A stretch of DNA of 50,893 bases from an uncultured Bacteroidota bacterium (GCA_946414435.1 CAMKOM010000023.1:1-50893), one strand, 5' to 3'; positions 9,358 to 18,322 are shown, counted from the first letter of the stretch. Notes: generated by a model from the letters alone, not told the origin. Made by a program: numbers and translations.

Positions 9358-9431
9358 TGAAGGATTGAATGCGTGAATGAGCAAGATATTCCGACATTCA
9401 ATCTTTCAGTTATTCTTTATTCAATCCTTCA
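9358..9431. repeat. Overlapping inverted repeats built on TGAAGGATTGAATG
   Basis: The segment 9358-9371 can pair with 9395-9408 (14 bp, one G-T) or with 9419-9431 (13 bp perfect), giving two mutually exclusive hairpins between rpiB and gldA. The unit AGGATTGA also repeats in tandem at 9352-9368. It may help terminate rpiB, but there is no clear T run. Confidence 0.5.
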
Positions 9432-9456
9432 GTTAATCAATTAATCAACCCTTGTT

Positions 9457-10377
9457 ATGTCCATCGAGATTAAAAACCTGACAAAATACTACGGAACGCA
9501 GAAAGCGCTCGACAACGTGTCGTTTTCGGTGGACAGAGGAACAATTGTGGGATTTTTAGGGCCAAATGGAGCTGGAAAGTCAACGCTGATGAAGATAGTC
9601 ACCGGCTTGCTAACGCCAACTAGCGGCACGGTGATTGTTGAAGGTCTCGATGTGGCTGAAAACATCAGCCAAATTCGAAAAATGATAGGTTATCTGCCAG
9701 AGAACAACCCGCTATATTTGGATATGTATGTTAAAGAGTATCTGCAATATACAGCCAATATTTACCATTTGCCGAACACCAATAAAGTGGTTGACGAAGT
9801 GATTGAGCGCACCGGGCTCGGGCCGGAGTGTAAGAAGAAAATCGGCGAGCTATCGAAAGGCTATAAGCAGCGCGTGGGGCTGTCGCAGGCTATCATCCAT
9901 AATCCGCAGGTGCTTATCCTTGACGAGCCGACAACCGGCCTCGACCCCAATCAGCTTGTCGAAATCCGCAACTTGATTCTTGAGTTGGGGCGTGAGAAAA
10001 CCATTCTGCTATCCACTCACATAATGCAGGAGGTGCAGGCCATCTGCCATCAGATGGCGATTTTGGATCACGGCGTTCTGGTGGCCAACGGCAGTGCGGC
10101 TCAGATTGGTCTGATGGCCGGGGACAGCCGCCGTCATGTGGAAGTTGAATTTAATTTTGCGGTTGATGAAAAAATATTGTTACAAATTGCTAATATTGTT
10201 GCTGTCGAAAAAACGGGCGCCAGCACCTACGTTTTGGAGTCAGACTCTGAAATAGATGTGCGGCAAGATGTTTTCAACTTTGCCGTGCAGCACAATGTGG
10301 CAGTGCTGTCGATGCAGGTGAAACAGAAGTCGATGGAAGAAGTTTTTCATGAATTGACAAAAAAAACAAACACGTAA
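9457..10377 (+). CDS. gldA: ABC transporter ATP-binding protein, GldA type
   Basis: 306 residues. Walker A GPNGAGKST (residues 35-43), signature LSKGYKQRV (about 132-140), Walker B LILDEPT (153-159) and the switch His in STHIMQEVQ. The block MIGYLPENNPLYLDMYVKEYL matches GldA, the ATPase working with the permeases GldF and GldG in Flavobacterium gliding. GldF and GldG are not in this window, so the partner is unknown; many non-gliding Bacteroidetes keep this gene as an ABC-2 type ATPase. The next gene begins 12 bp downstream, suggesting an operon through coaX. Confidence 0.85.
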   Translation: MSIEIKNLTKYYGTQKALDNVSFSVDRGTIVGFLGPNGAGKSTLMKIVTGLLTPTSGTVIVEGLDVAENISQIRKMIGYLPENNPLYLDMYVKEYLQYTANIYHLPNTNKVVDEVIERTGLGPECKKKIGELSKGYKQRVGLSQAIIHNPQVLILDEPTTGLDPNQLVEIRNLILELGREKTILLSTHIMQEVQAICHQMAILDHGVLVANGSAAQIGLMAGDSRRHVEVEFNFAVDEKILLQIANIVAVEKTGASTYVLESDSEIDVRQDVFNFAVQHNVAVLSMQVKQKSMEEVFHELTKKTNT

Positions 10378-10388
10378 AATTAAATAAG

Positions 10389-10919
10389 ATGTCATTATTA
10401 AACGCAGCGAACAAACCGAAGAACATTTTGGAAATGTTGTCGTTCGACCTCACAAAATTCTTTGCTGACAATGATTATTGTGAGATTCAAAGTAAGGATA
10501 TAGAGGGAGTTTTCATGGTGGAGTTCGAGAAGGAGTTTCCACTTGTGGAGTTGGGAATGTTCGAGAAAGTGGTTTTCCGCTTGTTCAACGACAAAGACAA
10601 CATCAACGGTAGCAACCACATTAATGTCACCCTGCCGGCAAATATGCGTTATGTTACCAAATCCAACGTGAAGGCGTTAATTGACTCGCTATATTCTATT
10701 TATGGTTATGACGACGACCGTAAGGGGGAGTGGGACGAGTCGGATTCACAATTGTTCCAGGCGAAAGACCTTGAACGCCAATGGACTATTGGTAACGATA
10801 AATGCGTTTATGCAGTTAAACTGTCGTATACTGAAAAGCACGGGCTTTATCTTAAGATATTCTTCTTTAACCGATTGGTTGAGGCGATAAAGAAAGACGA
10901 TGAGCAACCTTATTATTGA
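10389..10919 (+). CDS. Conserved hypothetical cytoplasmic protein upstream of coaX
   Basis: 176 residues, no signal peptide or membrane segment, acidic, with alternating hydrophobic strands and aromatic patches. I do not recognise the family. The start ATG is 12 bp after the gldA stop. Its last 20 bp overlap the start of coaX in another frame, so coaX translation is probably coupled to it. The tight gldA-unknown-coaX spacing argues for a genuine gene. Confidence 0.8.
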   Translation: MSLLNAANKPKNILEMLSFDLTKFFADNDYCEIQSKDIEGVFMVEFEKEFPLVELGMFEKVVFRLFNDKDNINGSNHINVTLPANMRYVTKSNVKALIDSLYSIYGYDDDRKGEWDESDSQLFQAKDLERQWTIGNDKCVYAVKLSYTEKHGLYLKIFFFNRLVEAIKKDDEQPYY

Positions 10920-11616
10920 TGAAGGCAACACACTTTGCAAAGCGGCCATAGCCGATAACGGTGTCATTGTTTCACAAACGGCCGGAGCAGATGTAGATGC
11001 TGCGCTTTCGCAGTTGCTGACAAGCCATTACAATATCAATAATATTATAAGTATAAGCACACGGAGAGAAAAGGTTGAACTACCCGATGATTTGAAAACC
11101 ATTCCGCATACGCACCTGGACGCCGCCACCAAACTGCCGATAAAAATAAACTACTCAACACCGCAAACATTGGGTCGCGACCGCATAGCCGCAGCCGTGG
11201 GAGCGCAAGTGCTGTTTCCCGCCAGCAATGTGCTGATAATCGATGTGGGGACAGCCATAACCATCGATTTTTTGGACAGGAACGGAGTCTATCAAGGTGG
11301 AGCAATCTCGCCCGGGCCCGAAATGCGGGCAAAAGCGCTGAACACCTTCACCGGCAAGTTGCCGCTAGTTGACGTGCCCGACAAATCAGAGCTTGCGGGG
11401 AAAAGCACGGTTGAAGCTTTGCAATTCGGCATTTTGAATGGTATCCGGTTTGAAATCGATGGTTACATAAGCGCCTATCGTGCAGAAATGCAAGATGTTA
11501 AAATATTAATCACGGGTGGTGCCGCAGGCATTGTTTGCCGTGCCGATGCAGTGTGCGAGCCGAATCTGGTAATTATCGGAATGAATCGGATTTTGGAGTT
11601 CTGCACCAAAAAATAA
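10900..11616 (+). CDS. coaX: Type III pantothenate kinase
   Basis: 238 residues, within the CoaX range. Phosphorylates pantothenate in the first step of coenzyme A synthesis. ASKHA-fold motifs: LIIDEGNTLCKAAI at residues 4-17 (phosphate 1; DEGNT where DIGNT or DxGNT is usual), TLGRDRIAAAVGA at 90-102, IIDVGTAITID at 113-123 (phosphate 2 with the catalytic Asp), then YQGGAISPG and the late LITGGAAG. Starts inside the end of the preceding gene (20-bp overlap). The following 150 bp are non-coding. Confidence 0.95.
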   Translation: MSNLIIDEGNTLCKAAIADNGVIVSQTAGADVDAALSQLLTSHYNINNIISISTRREKVELPDDLKTIPHTHLDAATKLPIKINYSTPQTLGRDRIAAAVGAQVLFPASNVLIIDVGTAITIDFLDRNGVYQGGAISPGPEMRAKALNTFTGKLPLVDVPDKSELAGKSTVEALQFGILNGIRFEIDGYISAYRAEMQDVKILITGGAAGIVCRADAVCEPNLVIIGMNRILEFCTKK

Positions 11617-11733
11617 GAGCTCGCGGGAAAAATTGTCTTTGAAAATCAGCCTTTCAACGTCAAAAAATGCCACTCAATCAAACTAAACGCCATAGAATAG
11701 TGGTTTAATCGGGTACACCTATTAAAGATTTAT

Positions 11734-11741
11734 TACTTTTG
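11734..11741 (+). promoter_or_regulatory. -7 element before the TPR gene
   Basis: TACTTTTG matches TAnnTTTG; no TTTG is seen at the right distance upstream. It overlaps a possible upstream TTG start at 11739, favouring the ATG at 11766. Confidence 0.5.
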
Positions 11742-11765
11742 ACGCATAATTTTAAAACAAGAAAA

Positions 11766-13154
11766 ATGAAAACGTTTGCTTTCAAATTTGGAATACTGGC
11801 AGTGTCGTTCATGATGGCGGCTGGCCATACAGACGCACAACAGAAAAAGTATCTGTCGGATCCAAAATACGGACCAGACAGTGCGGCTCGTGAAGAATGC
11901 GCCATGCGTATGTCGCTCTACAACGAGTTCTACAAACAGAAAAACTACAAAGATGCCGTCAATGACTGGCGCAAAGTTTACCAGAACTGCCCTGCAGCCA
12001 GCAAGAACACATTCATCCGTGGCGCCACCATCTACAAAAACCTTATCAAGTCTGAGAAGGATGCAGCCAAAAAAGAAGCTCTCATCGATACCCTGATGCA
12101 GATTTATGACCAGCGTATTGTCTACTTCAAACAGGAAGGTGCTGTGCTGGCTTCAAAAGGTGTCGATTTGTACTCATACCGTGACAAGGACGCCGCTGGT
12201 GACGTCTACGAGATGCTGAAAAAATCGTGCGAACTTGAAAAAGGAGAGACTGGAGCCGGCGTAACAACAGTGATGATGCAGAGTGTGGTTGACCAATACA
12301 AAGCCGAAGAAGTTGACGGAGCAGAGGTGATTTCGGCATACGAATTGGCTATGGCGACTATTGATCTGGCTATTGCCAGCAACAAGCAGATTGTTGCCGG
12401 CGGTGATGCAAAGAAAGTTCCTGCCGCACAGAAGGAACTTGAGAATCTCGATGTTGATGTTAAAAATGTTGAGGCTTTGTTCTCTGAAAGCGGTGCCGCA
12501 ACCTGCGATGCTCTGATAGCAATCTTCGAAGCAAAATACGATGCCAACAAAGATGATATTGATTGGCTGAAGAAGGTTACCAAACTTCTCGACAAGGCAG
12601 AATGCAACGCTTCGCCGCTGTTCGCCAAAGCATCGGAAGCTCTCTACGCTTTGGAGCCGTCGGCAGTTGCCGCCCGAAACCTTGCTCGCTTGTTCCTTAT
12701 CAAGCAGGAACTGCCGAAAGCAGCAGAATACTACTCTAACGCTTGCGATCAACAGGATGACCCGATATTGAAGTCACAATACTACTACGAGTGGAGTCAG
12801 GTTGTGTTTATGCAGAAGCATTTCCCGCGTGTGCGCGAATTGGCTAACATGGCCATCAAAGCCAATCCGGCAAACGGTAGAGCTTATATCGCCATTGGCA
12901 AAGCTTACGCTGCCGACGCACAGAACATCGGCCAGGAGCAGGTTGAGCACAGTGCCGCCTATTGGGCAGCTGTCGACAAGTTTAGAAAAGCAAAACAAGT
13001 CGATTCGTCATGCGAAGCTGAAGCAAATGAGTTGATAAACACCTACAAAAAGCATTTCCCGAACAAAGAGGAAGCTTTCATGTTCGGCATTCAACCCGGC
13101 TCACAAGTGACAGTTGGCGGATGGATTAACGAAAAAACAACCGCAGAGTTCTAA
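11766..13154 (+). CDS. Exported tetratricopeptide-repeat protein
   Basis: 462 residues from the ATG at 11766, chosen because the signal peptide MKTFAFKFGILAVSFMMAAG begins there and a promoter element overlaps the longer option. The mature part is helical and charged, with TPR-like segments (YNEFYKQKNYKDAVNDWRKV near the N-terminus; PELP-like helices with KAAEYYSNA and ANGRAYIAIGKAYA in the C-terminal half). Probably periplasmic. It is followed after 2 bp by lptC. In other Bacteroidales a similar TPR protein sits between coaX and lptC, so a role in outer-membrane assembly is plausible but inferred from context only. Confidence 0.85.
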   Translation: MKTFAFKFGILAVSFMMAAGHTDAQQKKYLSDPKYGPDSAAREECAMRMSLYNEFYKQKNYKDAVNDWRKVYQNCPAASKNTFIRGATIYKNLIKSEKDAAKKEALIDTLMQIYDQRIVYFKQEGAVLASKGVDLYSYRDKDAAGDVYEMLKKSCELEKGETGAGVTTVMMQSVVDQYKAEEVDGAEVISAYELAMATIDLAIASNKQIVAGGDAKKVPAAQKELENLDVDVKNVEALFSESGAATCDALIAIFEAKYDANKDDIDWLKKVTKLLDKAECNASPLFAKASEALYALEPSAVAARNLARLFLIKQELPKAAEYYSNACDQQDDPILKSQYYYEWSQVVFMQKHFPRVRELANMAIKANPANGRAYIAIGKAYAADAQNIGQEQVEHSAAYWAAVDKFRKAKQVDSSCEAEANELINTYKKHFPNKEEAFMFGIQPGSQVTVGGWINEKTTAEF

Positions 13155-13156
13155 TT

Positions 13157-13720
13157 GTGAACTACAATCGCCACATAGAAACATTTGCTAAGGCTCTTTT
13201 TGCAGGAGCCTTAGTTTTTATTTTGGCTTCATGCAAGAACGATATGCAGCAGGTCAATTCTCTGACTACAGCTTTGGACACTGCGCAGATGAGCGGCAAA
13301 GATGTTGAGTTGACTCGTTCGCTCAACGGATATATAGTTGTGAGAATGAAAAGCAGCGAGGTGCGACAACTGGATGCAGGCAACAACACCTTTGAGTTCC
13401 CTAAAGGGTTGGAAATGTTCATGTATGACACGTTGGGCAATGTGACGTCTCACGTGTCAGCCAAATATTCCATTTATTACGACAAAGAAGGCATTTGGGA
13501 AGCTAAAAATGATGTGGTGGTCAGCAATGAAAAGGGCGACCAGCTCAATACCGAATACCTGGTTTGGAATCGCAACAAGGAAACTATTGAAACTAATCAG
13601 TTTGTAAAAATTTCAACCGCTGACGGCATCATCTATGGTGATGGAATGGTAGCCGATCAACACTTCAATAATTGGGAAGTGAAAAACGGTCGCGGAATAT
13701 TTGATATTGAAAATGAATAA
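13157..13720 (+). CDS. lptC: LPS export protein LptC
   Basis: 187 residues with a GTG start 2 bp after the previous stop; no ATG fits. An N-terminal hydrophobic stretch ends in ILASC, a lipoprotein-like lipobox where E. coli LptC keeps a membrane anchor. The body has the repeated beta-strand pattern of LptC/OstA domains (AKYSIYYDKEGIWEAKNDVVV, and QLNTEYLVWNRNKETIETN). LptC bridges the LptBFG complex and LptA in moving lipopolysaccharide across the periplasm. Its last 8 bp overlap the next gene. Confidence 0.88.
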   Translation: MNYNRHIETFAKALFAGALVFILASCKNDMQQVNSLTTALDTAQMSGKDVELTRSLNGYIVVRMKSSEVRQLDAGNNTFEFPKGLEMFMYDTLGNVTSHVSAKYSIYYDKEGIWEAKNDVVVSNEKGDQLNTEYLVWNRNKETIETNQFVKISTADGIIYGDGMVADQHFNNWEVKNGRGIFDIENE

Positions 13721-13916
13721 GATAACACGGGCGGCGAGAGCGATAGTGGAGAGCATTTGGTTTGCTGCCGCTGTCTTATGTCTTTTCATAACTGTCAAGG
13801 AATGCCTGCGTCACAACTATTCGCAAGCGCTTTTGTTTGCAGCCTTGACATTAGCAGCGTTGTTTTTCTTTCTGATGAGGCGTAATCAGCGGAAAATCGC
13901 GGAAAAAGAAGAGTGA
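13713..13916 (+). CDS. Small two-helix membrane protein
   Basis: 67 residues from the ATG at 13713, which overlaps the lptC stop by 8 bp and so implies coupling. Two hydrophobic segments (about residues 12-28 and 38-54) are followed by a charged tail RRNQRKIAEKEE. Family not recognised. It ends the coaX-lptC cluster. Confidence 0.7.
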   Translation: MNKITRAARAIVESIWFAAAVLCLFITVKECLRHNYSQALLFAALTLAALFFFLMRRNQRKIAEKEE

Positions 13917-13920
13917 CTTT

Positions 13921-13952
13921 ATTGCTGCCAAATCATATTATTTTTACCTTTG
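13921..13952 (+). promoter_or_regulatory. Promoter for metK leader
   Basis: ATTG (13921-13924; one base off TTTG), a 20-bp spacer and TACCTTTG (13945-13952; exact). The predicted start is near 13959, which is where the SAM-II-like structure begins. Confidence 0.65.
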
Positions 13953-13958
13953 CCCCCG

Positions 13959-14020
13959 TTGTGGAAAGATTTGAGTTGATTGCAACCACAGAAAAAAATG
14001 CTAAAGCACGATTTTCAATT
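13959..14020 (+). ncRNA. SAM-II-like riboswitch candidate in the metK leader
   Basis: P1: TGTGG (13960-13964) pairs with CCACA (13986-13990), extended by one T-G pair. The P1 loop carries GATTT (13968-13972) and TTGCAA (13980-13985), the two blocks conserved in SAM-II aptamers at matching spacing. After P1 comes AAATGCTAAA (13996-14005), close to the conserved SAM-II 3' strand. Pseudoknot pairing is possible between GCA (13982-13984) and TGC (13999-14001), and between AGTTGA (13974-13979) and TCAATT (14015-14020), although the second is further downstream than usual. The gene controlled makes SAM itself. The 55 nt between the motif and the ATG show no obvious terminator, so the mode of control is unclear. 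Confidence 0.7.
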
Positions 14021-14075
14021 GCACCTTCCCCGATTTTTCCCATCAGTTAAGTTTCTAATTTAAAACTTTATAGAT

Positions 14076-15329
14076 ATGGGTTACTTATTTACTTCAGAGT
14101 CGGTTTCGGAAGGTCATCCTGATAAAGTTGCCGACCAAATTTCAGACGCGCTTGTTGACCGCTTTCTTGCTTTCGACCCCAAATCGAAGGTGGCTTGCGA
14201 AACGCTTGTAACAACCGGACAGGTGGTGCTTGCCGGCGAAGTCCGCAGCGACGCCTACATCGACGTGCAGGAAGTTGCGCGCCGCGTCATCAACCGCATT
14301 GGCTACACCAAGGGCGAGTATCGTTTTGAAGGCGACTCGTGCGGCGTGCTCTCGGCCATTCACGAGCAGTCGGCCGACATCAACCGCGGTGTTGAGCGCG
14401 CCAACCATATGGACCAGGGCGCCGGTGACCAGGGAATGATGTTCGGTTACGCTTGCTCAGAGACCGACAACTATATGCCACTGCCGCTCGAACTTGCTCA
14501 CAGCCTGCTCATTGAGTTGGCCGCCATCCGTCGTGAGGGCAAGGTGATGACCTATCTGCGTCCCGACGCAAAAAGCCAGGTGACAATTGAGTACGACGAC
14601 AACAACCAGCCGCGCCGCATCGACACCATTGTGGTTTCGACACAGCACGACGAGTTCGATGCCGATGAGCCGATGCTTGCCAAAATCAAGCAGGATGTGA
14701 AAGACATCTTGATTCCGCGCACAGTGGCCAAACTGCCGGCCCGCGTCCAGAAACTGTTCGACGGAACCTTCACCCTGCACGTGAACCCCACGGGCAAGTT
14801 TGTGATTGGCGGACCCCACGGCGATACCGGCCTGACCGGTCGCAAGATTATTGTTGACACCTACGGCGGCCGCGGCGCACACGGCGGTGGCGCCTTCTCG
14901 GGCAAAGACCCATCGAAGGTTGACCGCTCGGCAGCCTACGCGGCACGCCACATCGCCAAAAATATGGTTGCAGCCGGCGTTGCATCGGAAATGCTTGTGC
15001 AGGTGGCCTACGCCATTGGCGTTGCCAAGCCGGTTGGCGTGTTTGTGAACACCTACGGCACATCAAAGGTGAAGATGACCGACGGCGAGATTGCCCAAAA
15101 GGTGGCCGAGATTTTCGACCTTCGCCCGGCAGCCATCGAAGACCGCCTGAAACTGCGCAACCCCATCTACGAAGAGACCGCATCGTACGGACATATGGGC
15201 CGCGAGCCGAAGACTGTCACCAAAGTGTTCGAGTCGCCGTATATGGGCCGCCGCGAACTCACTGTGGAACTCTTCACTTGGGAAAAACTCGACTATGTCG
15301 ACATTGTTAAAAACGCTTTCAATCTGTAA
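14076..15329 (+). CDS. metK: S-adenosylmethionine synthetase
   Basis: 417 residues, within the normal range. Makes SAM from methionine and ATP in the cytoplasm. Family signatures: [20 protein letters not shown] at the N-terminus (ATP and Mg), [12 protein letters not shown] near residue 117 (MetK signature 1), [19 protein letters not shown] near residue 272 (phosphate-binding signature 2). Monocistronic: about 160 bp of leader upstream with a promoter and SAM-II-like motif, and a strong hairpin 21 bp downstream. Confidence 0.98.
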   Translation: MGYLFTSESVSEGHPDKVADQISDALVDRFLAFDPKSKVACETLVTTGQVVLAGEVRSDAYIDVQEVARRVINRIGYTKGEYRFEGDSCGVLSAIHEQSADINRGVERANHMDQGAGDQGMMFGYACSETDNYMPLPLELAHSLLIELAAIRREGKVMTYLRPDAKSQVTIEYDDNNQPRRIDTIVVSTQHDEFDADEPMLAKIKQDVKDILIPRTVAKLPARVQKLFDGTFTLHVNPTGKFVIGGPHGDTGLTGRKIIVDTYGGRGAHGGGAFSGKDPSKVDRSAAYAARHIAKNMVAAGVASEMLVQVAYAIGVAKPVGVFVNTYGTSKVKMTDGEIAQKVAEIFDLRPAAIEDRLKLRNPIYEETASYGHMGREPKTVTKVFESPYMGRRELTVELFTWEKLDYVDIVKNAFNL

Positions 15330-15350
15330 TTTACAGATGATATAAATCAA

Positions 15351-15382
15351 AAAGAGCCGTAAGACGAATCTTGCGGCTCTTT
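15351..15382. terminator. Bidirectional terminator between metK and the esterase
   Basis: Arms AAAGAGCCGTAAGA and TCTTGCGGCTCTTT form a 14-bp stem (one G-T) with the loop CGAA. T residues flank it on one side and A residues on the other, so it can serve both convergent genes. Confidence 0.85.
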
Positions 15383-15403
15383 CTGTTTATTCAAAATTCT
15401 AAA

Positions 15404-16648
15404 TTATTTTGCCCACGCTTCAATCCATTTCTTATAATCGATGGCGTTGATGATTGGTGTGGTTTCGCGAATCATTGTGTTGGCGGTTTGGTCGCCGAAC
15501 AGGTATTTTGCGATGAAGGCTTTTGCGGCATCAGTCTGCAGGTCCGATGCGCGGCAGTGCGGGTGCTTGGCGTCGAACACGTAGCCGAAGCGGTCGGCAA
15601 TGCCAAATGTCTGATAAACAACTTCGGCGGCGCGGCACGAAACATAGCCCGAATGGTCGCAAAGCCACTCGTAGTCGCCATTGCCCAGAACCAGCACGGC
15701 ACGCGGCGCAATCATTGCCAGAATCTCGTGATGGTCGAACGGCAGACGGTCAACGCGGCCGTCGAAATTATCCTTCAAAGCCGGGCTGAACCAGGTGTAA
15801 TTGGTGTTGGTGATGCGCTCAACGTTGGTGTCGGTGCGGGCGGTGAAATCGTCGCTCACGCGCCACGAGTTAATGCCGCCGCCACCCGATTCCTGCACAA
15901 TGGCCAAAGCCACACGCTCGTCGAGTGCGCTCGAGTACATTGCCATCTTGCCGGCGTATGAGCAGCCCGTCACGCAGATGTGGCTCAGGTCGGCGTTCAA
16001 ATCTTTGGCCACCAGCTCAAGGCCGTCGATGATGCGGCTCACACCCCACGCCCAGGCGCTGTAGTTGCCGTTGGCGCGAGCGTCGGGATACAGTTTATAG
16101 AACTTGGCACTGTCGTCGCGCACCGCCTGATGGCTGCTGCGGATAACTTGGTCGTGGTCGAAAGGCACCTGAATGCAGCCTTCGAACAGATTGCGTGGCA
16201 GAGCGCCCGTGCCGCTGAACCGTCCCATTCCAATGCTGATGGGGAACGAACCTTCGCCTGTCTTCGGTATGCGCAGGCGGCTTGTGAGCGTCAGCGTTTC
16301 GCCATTGTGCTTCACAACCACGGTCAGAACCGAGTCGGTGAGCGAAGCCGTAACTTCTTCAGGTTTGTCGGGCTTGGCGCCGATTTCGTAAAATTCCATT
16401 TCCGATTTAATCTCGTTGCGGCGGCGTTCCCAATCAGCAAACTTTGTCGAGCGTCCGCTGCCATCCGACCAAGCAAACGGGTCAGGCAATGCAGCGCACT
16501 GTGGCAGTTGGTCGGGGTTCACATACTCGATTTTCGGCAGAGCAGCGCCGGTGTTTTCCGCATTGTAAACCAATGGCGGCTGTTGTGTCGATGTGCAGCC
16601 CGCAATGGCAAATGCGGCACCAACAACAATCAAACTCTTGTTCTTCAT
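15404..16648 (-). CDS. Lipoprotein esterase related to carbohydrate esterase family 15 (glucuronoyl esterase-like)
   Basis: 414 residues with a lipoprotein signal (FAIAGC, Cys18). An alpha/beta-hydrolase with nucleophile elbow VTGCSYAGK (Ser230), candidate acid Glu253 in QESGGGG and candidate base His362 or His364 in KHPHC; the motif LVLGNGDYEWLCDHSGYVSC precedes the His. The arrangement matches CE15 enzymes that cleave ester bonds between glucuronoxylan and lignin. The residue after the nucleophile is Tyr, where classical CE15 enzymes have Arg (GCSRxGK) in the oxyanion hole, so substrate and mechanism may differ. No polysaccharide-utilisation genes flank it. Minus-strand -7 element TATGTTTG lies at 16689-16682. 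Confidence 0.75.
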   Translation of the reverse strand: MKNKSLIVVGAAFAIAGCTSTQQPPLVYNAENTGAALPKIEYVNPDQLPQCAALPDPFAWSDGSGRSTKFADWERRRNEIKSEMEFYEIGAKPDKPEEVTASLTDSVLTVVVKHNGETLTLTSRLRIPKTGEGSFPISIGMGRFSGTGALPRNLFEGCIQVPFDHDQVIRSSHQAVRDDSAKFYKLYPDARANGNYSAWAWGVSRIIDGLELVAKDLNADLSHICVTGCSYAGKMAMYSSALDERVALAIVQESGGGGINSWRVSDDFTARTDTNVERITNTNYTWFSPALKDNFDGRVDRLPFDHHEILAMIAPRAVLVLGNGDYEWLCDHSGYVSCRAAEVVYQTFGIADRFGYVFDAKHPHCRASDLQTDAAKAFIAKYLFGDQTANTMIRETTPIINAIDYKKWIEAWAK

Positions 16649-16681
16649 ATTATTACGTGTTTAAGTTTAGTTTACGGTACA

Positions 16682-16689
16682 CAAACATA
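16682..16689 (-). promoter_or_regulatory. -7 element before the CE15-like esterase
   Basis: Minus strand TATGTTTG matches TAnnTTTG exactly; no TTTG found 19-21 bp upstream. It lies 33 bp before the start codon. Confidence 0.45.
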
Positions 16690-16868
16690 ATTAAAATTGA
16701 TGCCGATGAGTTGTCGGTGCGGCAATAAATCGGCGTTCAACGTTAAAAATATCTGAATTTGAAATTTCTGTCCCTAATTTTAAAATTCGAACCCCGACAA
16801 TTATACAATTGGCCGATTCACCGATTAAACAAAAATCCATATCTTCGGCAAAACAAAAACTTTGAACT

Positions 16869-18212
16869 ATGAACGCATTTCACGCCTACGACATTCGCGG
16901 CATCTACCCCGAGCAATTCAATAAAGACGACTGCTACAAAATCGGCTTTTTTCTGCCTGAACTGTTGAAAACCAAAAAGATACTCGTTGGCCGCGATATG
17001 CGCACATCGTCGCTCGAGATTTTTGAGTCGCTGTGCCGCGGCATCACCGACGCCGGCGCCGACGTGTGCAACGCCGGGCTCACCACCACACCGATGATTT
17101 ACTACGCCACGGCCAAATTCGGTTTCGACGCATCGGTGCAGATAACCGCTTCGCACAATCCACGCGAGTACAACGGAATGAAGATTTCGCGCGCCAACGC
17201 CCTGCCCGTCGGACTCGACACCGGCCTTGGCGAGCTGAAGCGGATGATGGAAACGCGCCCCGTAGTGCCGGTGGCCCAGAAAGGCAAAATCGCCGATTTC
17301 GACTTCCGGGCCGAGTACATCAGCTTTCAAAAACAGTATCTGAAAGACCTGTCGAACCTGACAATTGCCGTCGATTGCTCGAACGGTATGGCGTCGATGC
17401 TCGTGCACGACATTTTGGGCGACACACCTACTTATATATACGACACGCTCGACGGCACCTTTCCGCACCACGAGCCCAACCCGCTCATTGAAGACAACTG
17501 CCGCGACCTTGAAGCGCTTGTCCGCCAGGTCAAGGCCGATGTGGGCGTCATCTACGACGGCGACGCCGACCGCGTGATGTTCATCGACGAGCGCGGCCGC
17601 TTCATCAGCCCCGACCTGATTATCGGCCTGATGGCGCACTATTTCCTTGAAGAGCGTGGTCTGAAGGGCAACGTGCTGCAAGACATCCGCACATCGAAAG
17701 CCGTGGGCGAATATGTGGCAAAGTTCGGCGGCGTCATCAATATGTGGCGTGTTGGTCGCGCCTACGCCGCGCCGAAGCTGCGCGAGATTGACGGCATCTA
17801 CGGCGGCGAGTTGGCCGGGCACTACTATTTCCGCGACTTCTTCTACAGCGATTCGGGCATAATGGCGTCGCTCATCGTGCTCGGCATCGTGGCCGGACTC
17901 AAGCGGCAGGGCCGGACCATTTCCGAAGCCATTGCGGCCATTTCGCGCTACGCCAATTCGGGCGAAATCAACTTCAAGATTGAGCAGAAGCAGCAGGCGA
18001 TGGACGCTGTGCGCGACTATTTCACGCAGACCGAGCAGGCCACCGCTTCGTACGATTTCGACGGCTACCGCGTTGAGTTCGCCGATTGGTGGTTCAACAT
18101 CCGCCCGTCGAACACCGAGCCATACCTGCGCCTTTTGGCCGAAGCAAAAACCGAGCAGATGCTCAGCGAAAAACTCGATAAAATCAAGACGATTATCGGT
18201 CAGTTTAAGTGA
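16869..18212 (+). CDS. manB: Phosphomannomutase/phosphoglucomutase
   Basis: 447 residues, typical of the bacterial PMM/PGM group. Interconverts hexose 1- and 6-phosphates for nucleotide sugars and exopolysaccharide. Motifs in order: TASHNP with the phosphoserine Ser95; metal loop DGDADR (230-235); sugar-binding loop GGELAGHYYF (312-321); phosphate-binding loop RPSNTEPYLR near the C-terminus. The sugar loop has Ala where GEMSGH enzymes have Ser, so mannose versus glucose preference cannot be assigned. Monocistronic by spacing. GC and codon use are richer than in most neighbours, and several long spurious frames arise from it. Confidence 0.93.
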   Translation: MNAFHAYDIRGIYPEQFNKDDCYKIGFFLPELLKTKKILVGRDMRTSSLEIFESLCRGITDAGADVCNAGLTTTPMIYYATAKFGFDASVQITASHNPREYNGMKISRANALPVGLDTGLGELKRMMETRPVVPVAQKGKIADFDFRAEYISFQKQYLKDLSNLTIAVDCSNGMASMLVHDILGDTPTYIYDTLDGTFPHHEPNPLIEDNCRDLEALVRQVKADVGVIYDGDADRVMFIDERGRFISPDLIIGLMAHYFLEERGLKGNVLQDIRTSKAVGEYVAKFGGVINMWRVGRAYAAPKLREIDGIYGGELAGHYYFRDFFYSDSGIMASLIVLGIVAGLKRQGRTISEAIAAISRYANSGEINFKIEQKQQAMDAVRDYFTQTEQATASYDFDGYRVEFADWWFNIRPSNTEPYLRLLAEAKTEQMLSEKLDKIKTIIGQFK

Positions 18213-18314
18213 TTTGTGGAACCCGGACAGGGCAAAAAAAGTGAGCCGGAATCAGTAAAATACGGCATTTCAAAAAAAAATTGCCCCGTAGTGGCGAATG
18301 CACATAAGTTTGAT

Positions 18315-18322
18315 TAACTTTG
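18315..18322 (+). promoter_or_regulatory. -7 element before the lipoprotein pair
   Basis: TAACTTTG matches TAnnTTTG; no convincing -33 element. The leader to the ATG at 18390 would be about 60 nt. Confidence 0.45.
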
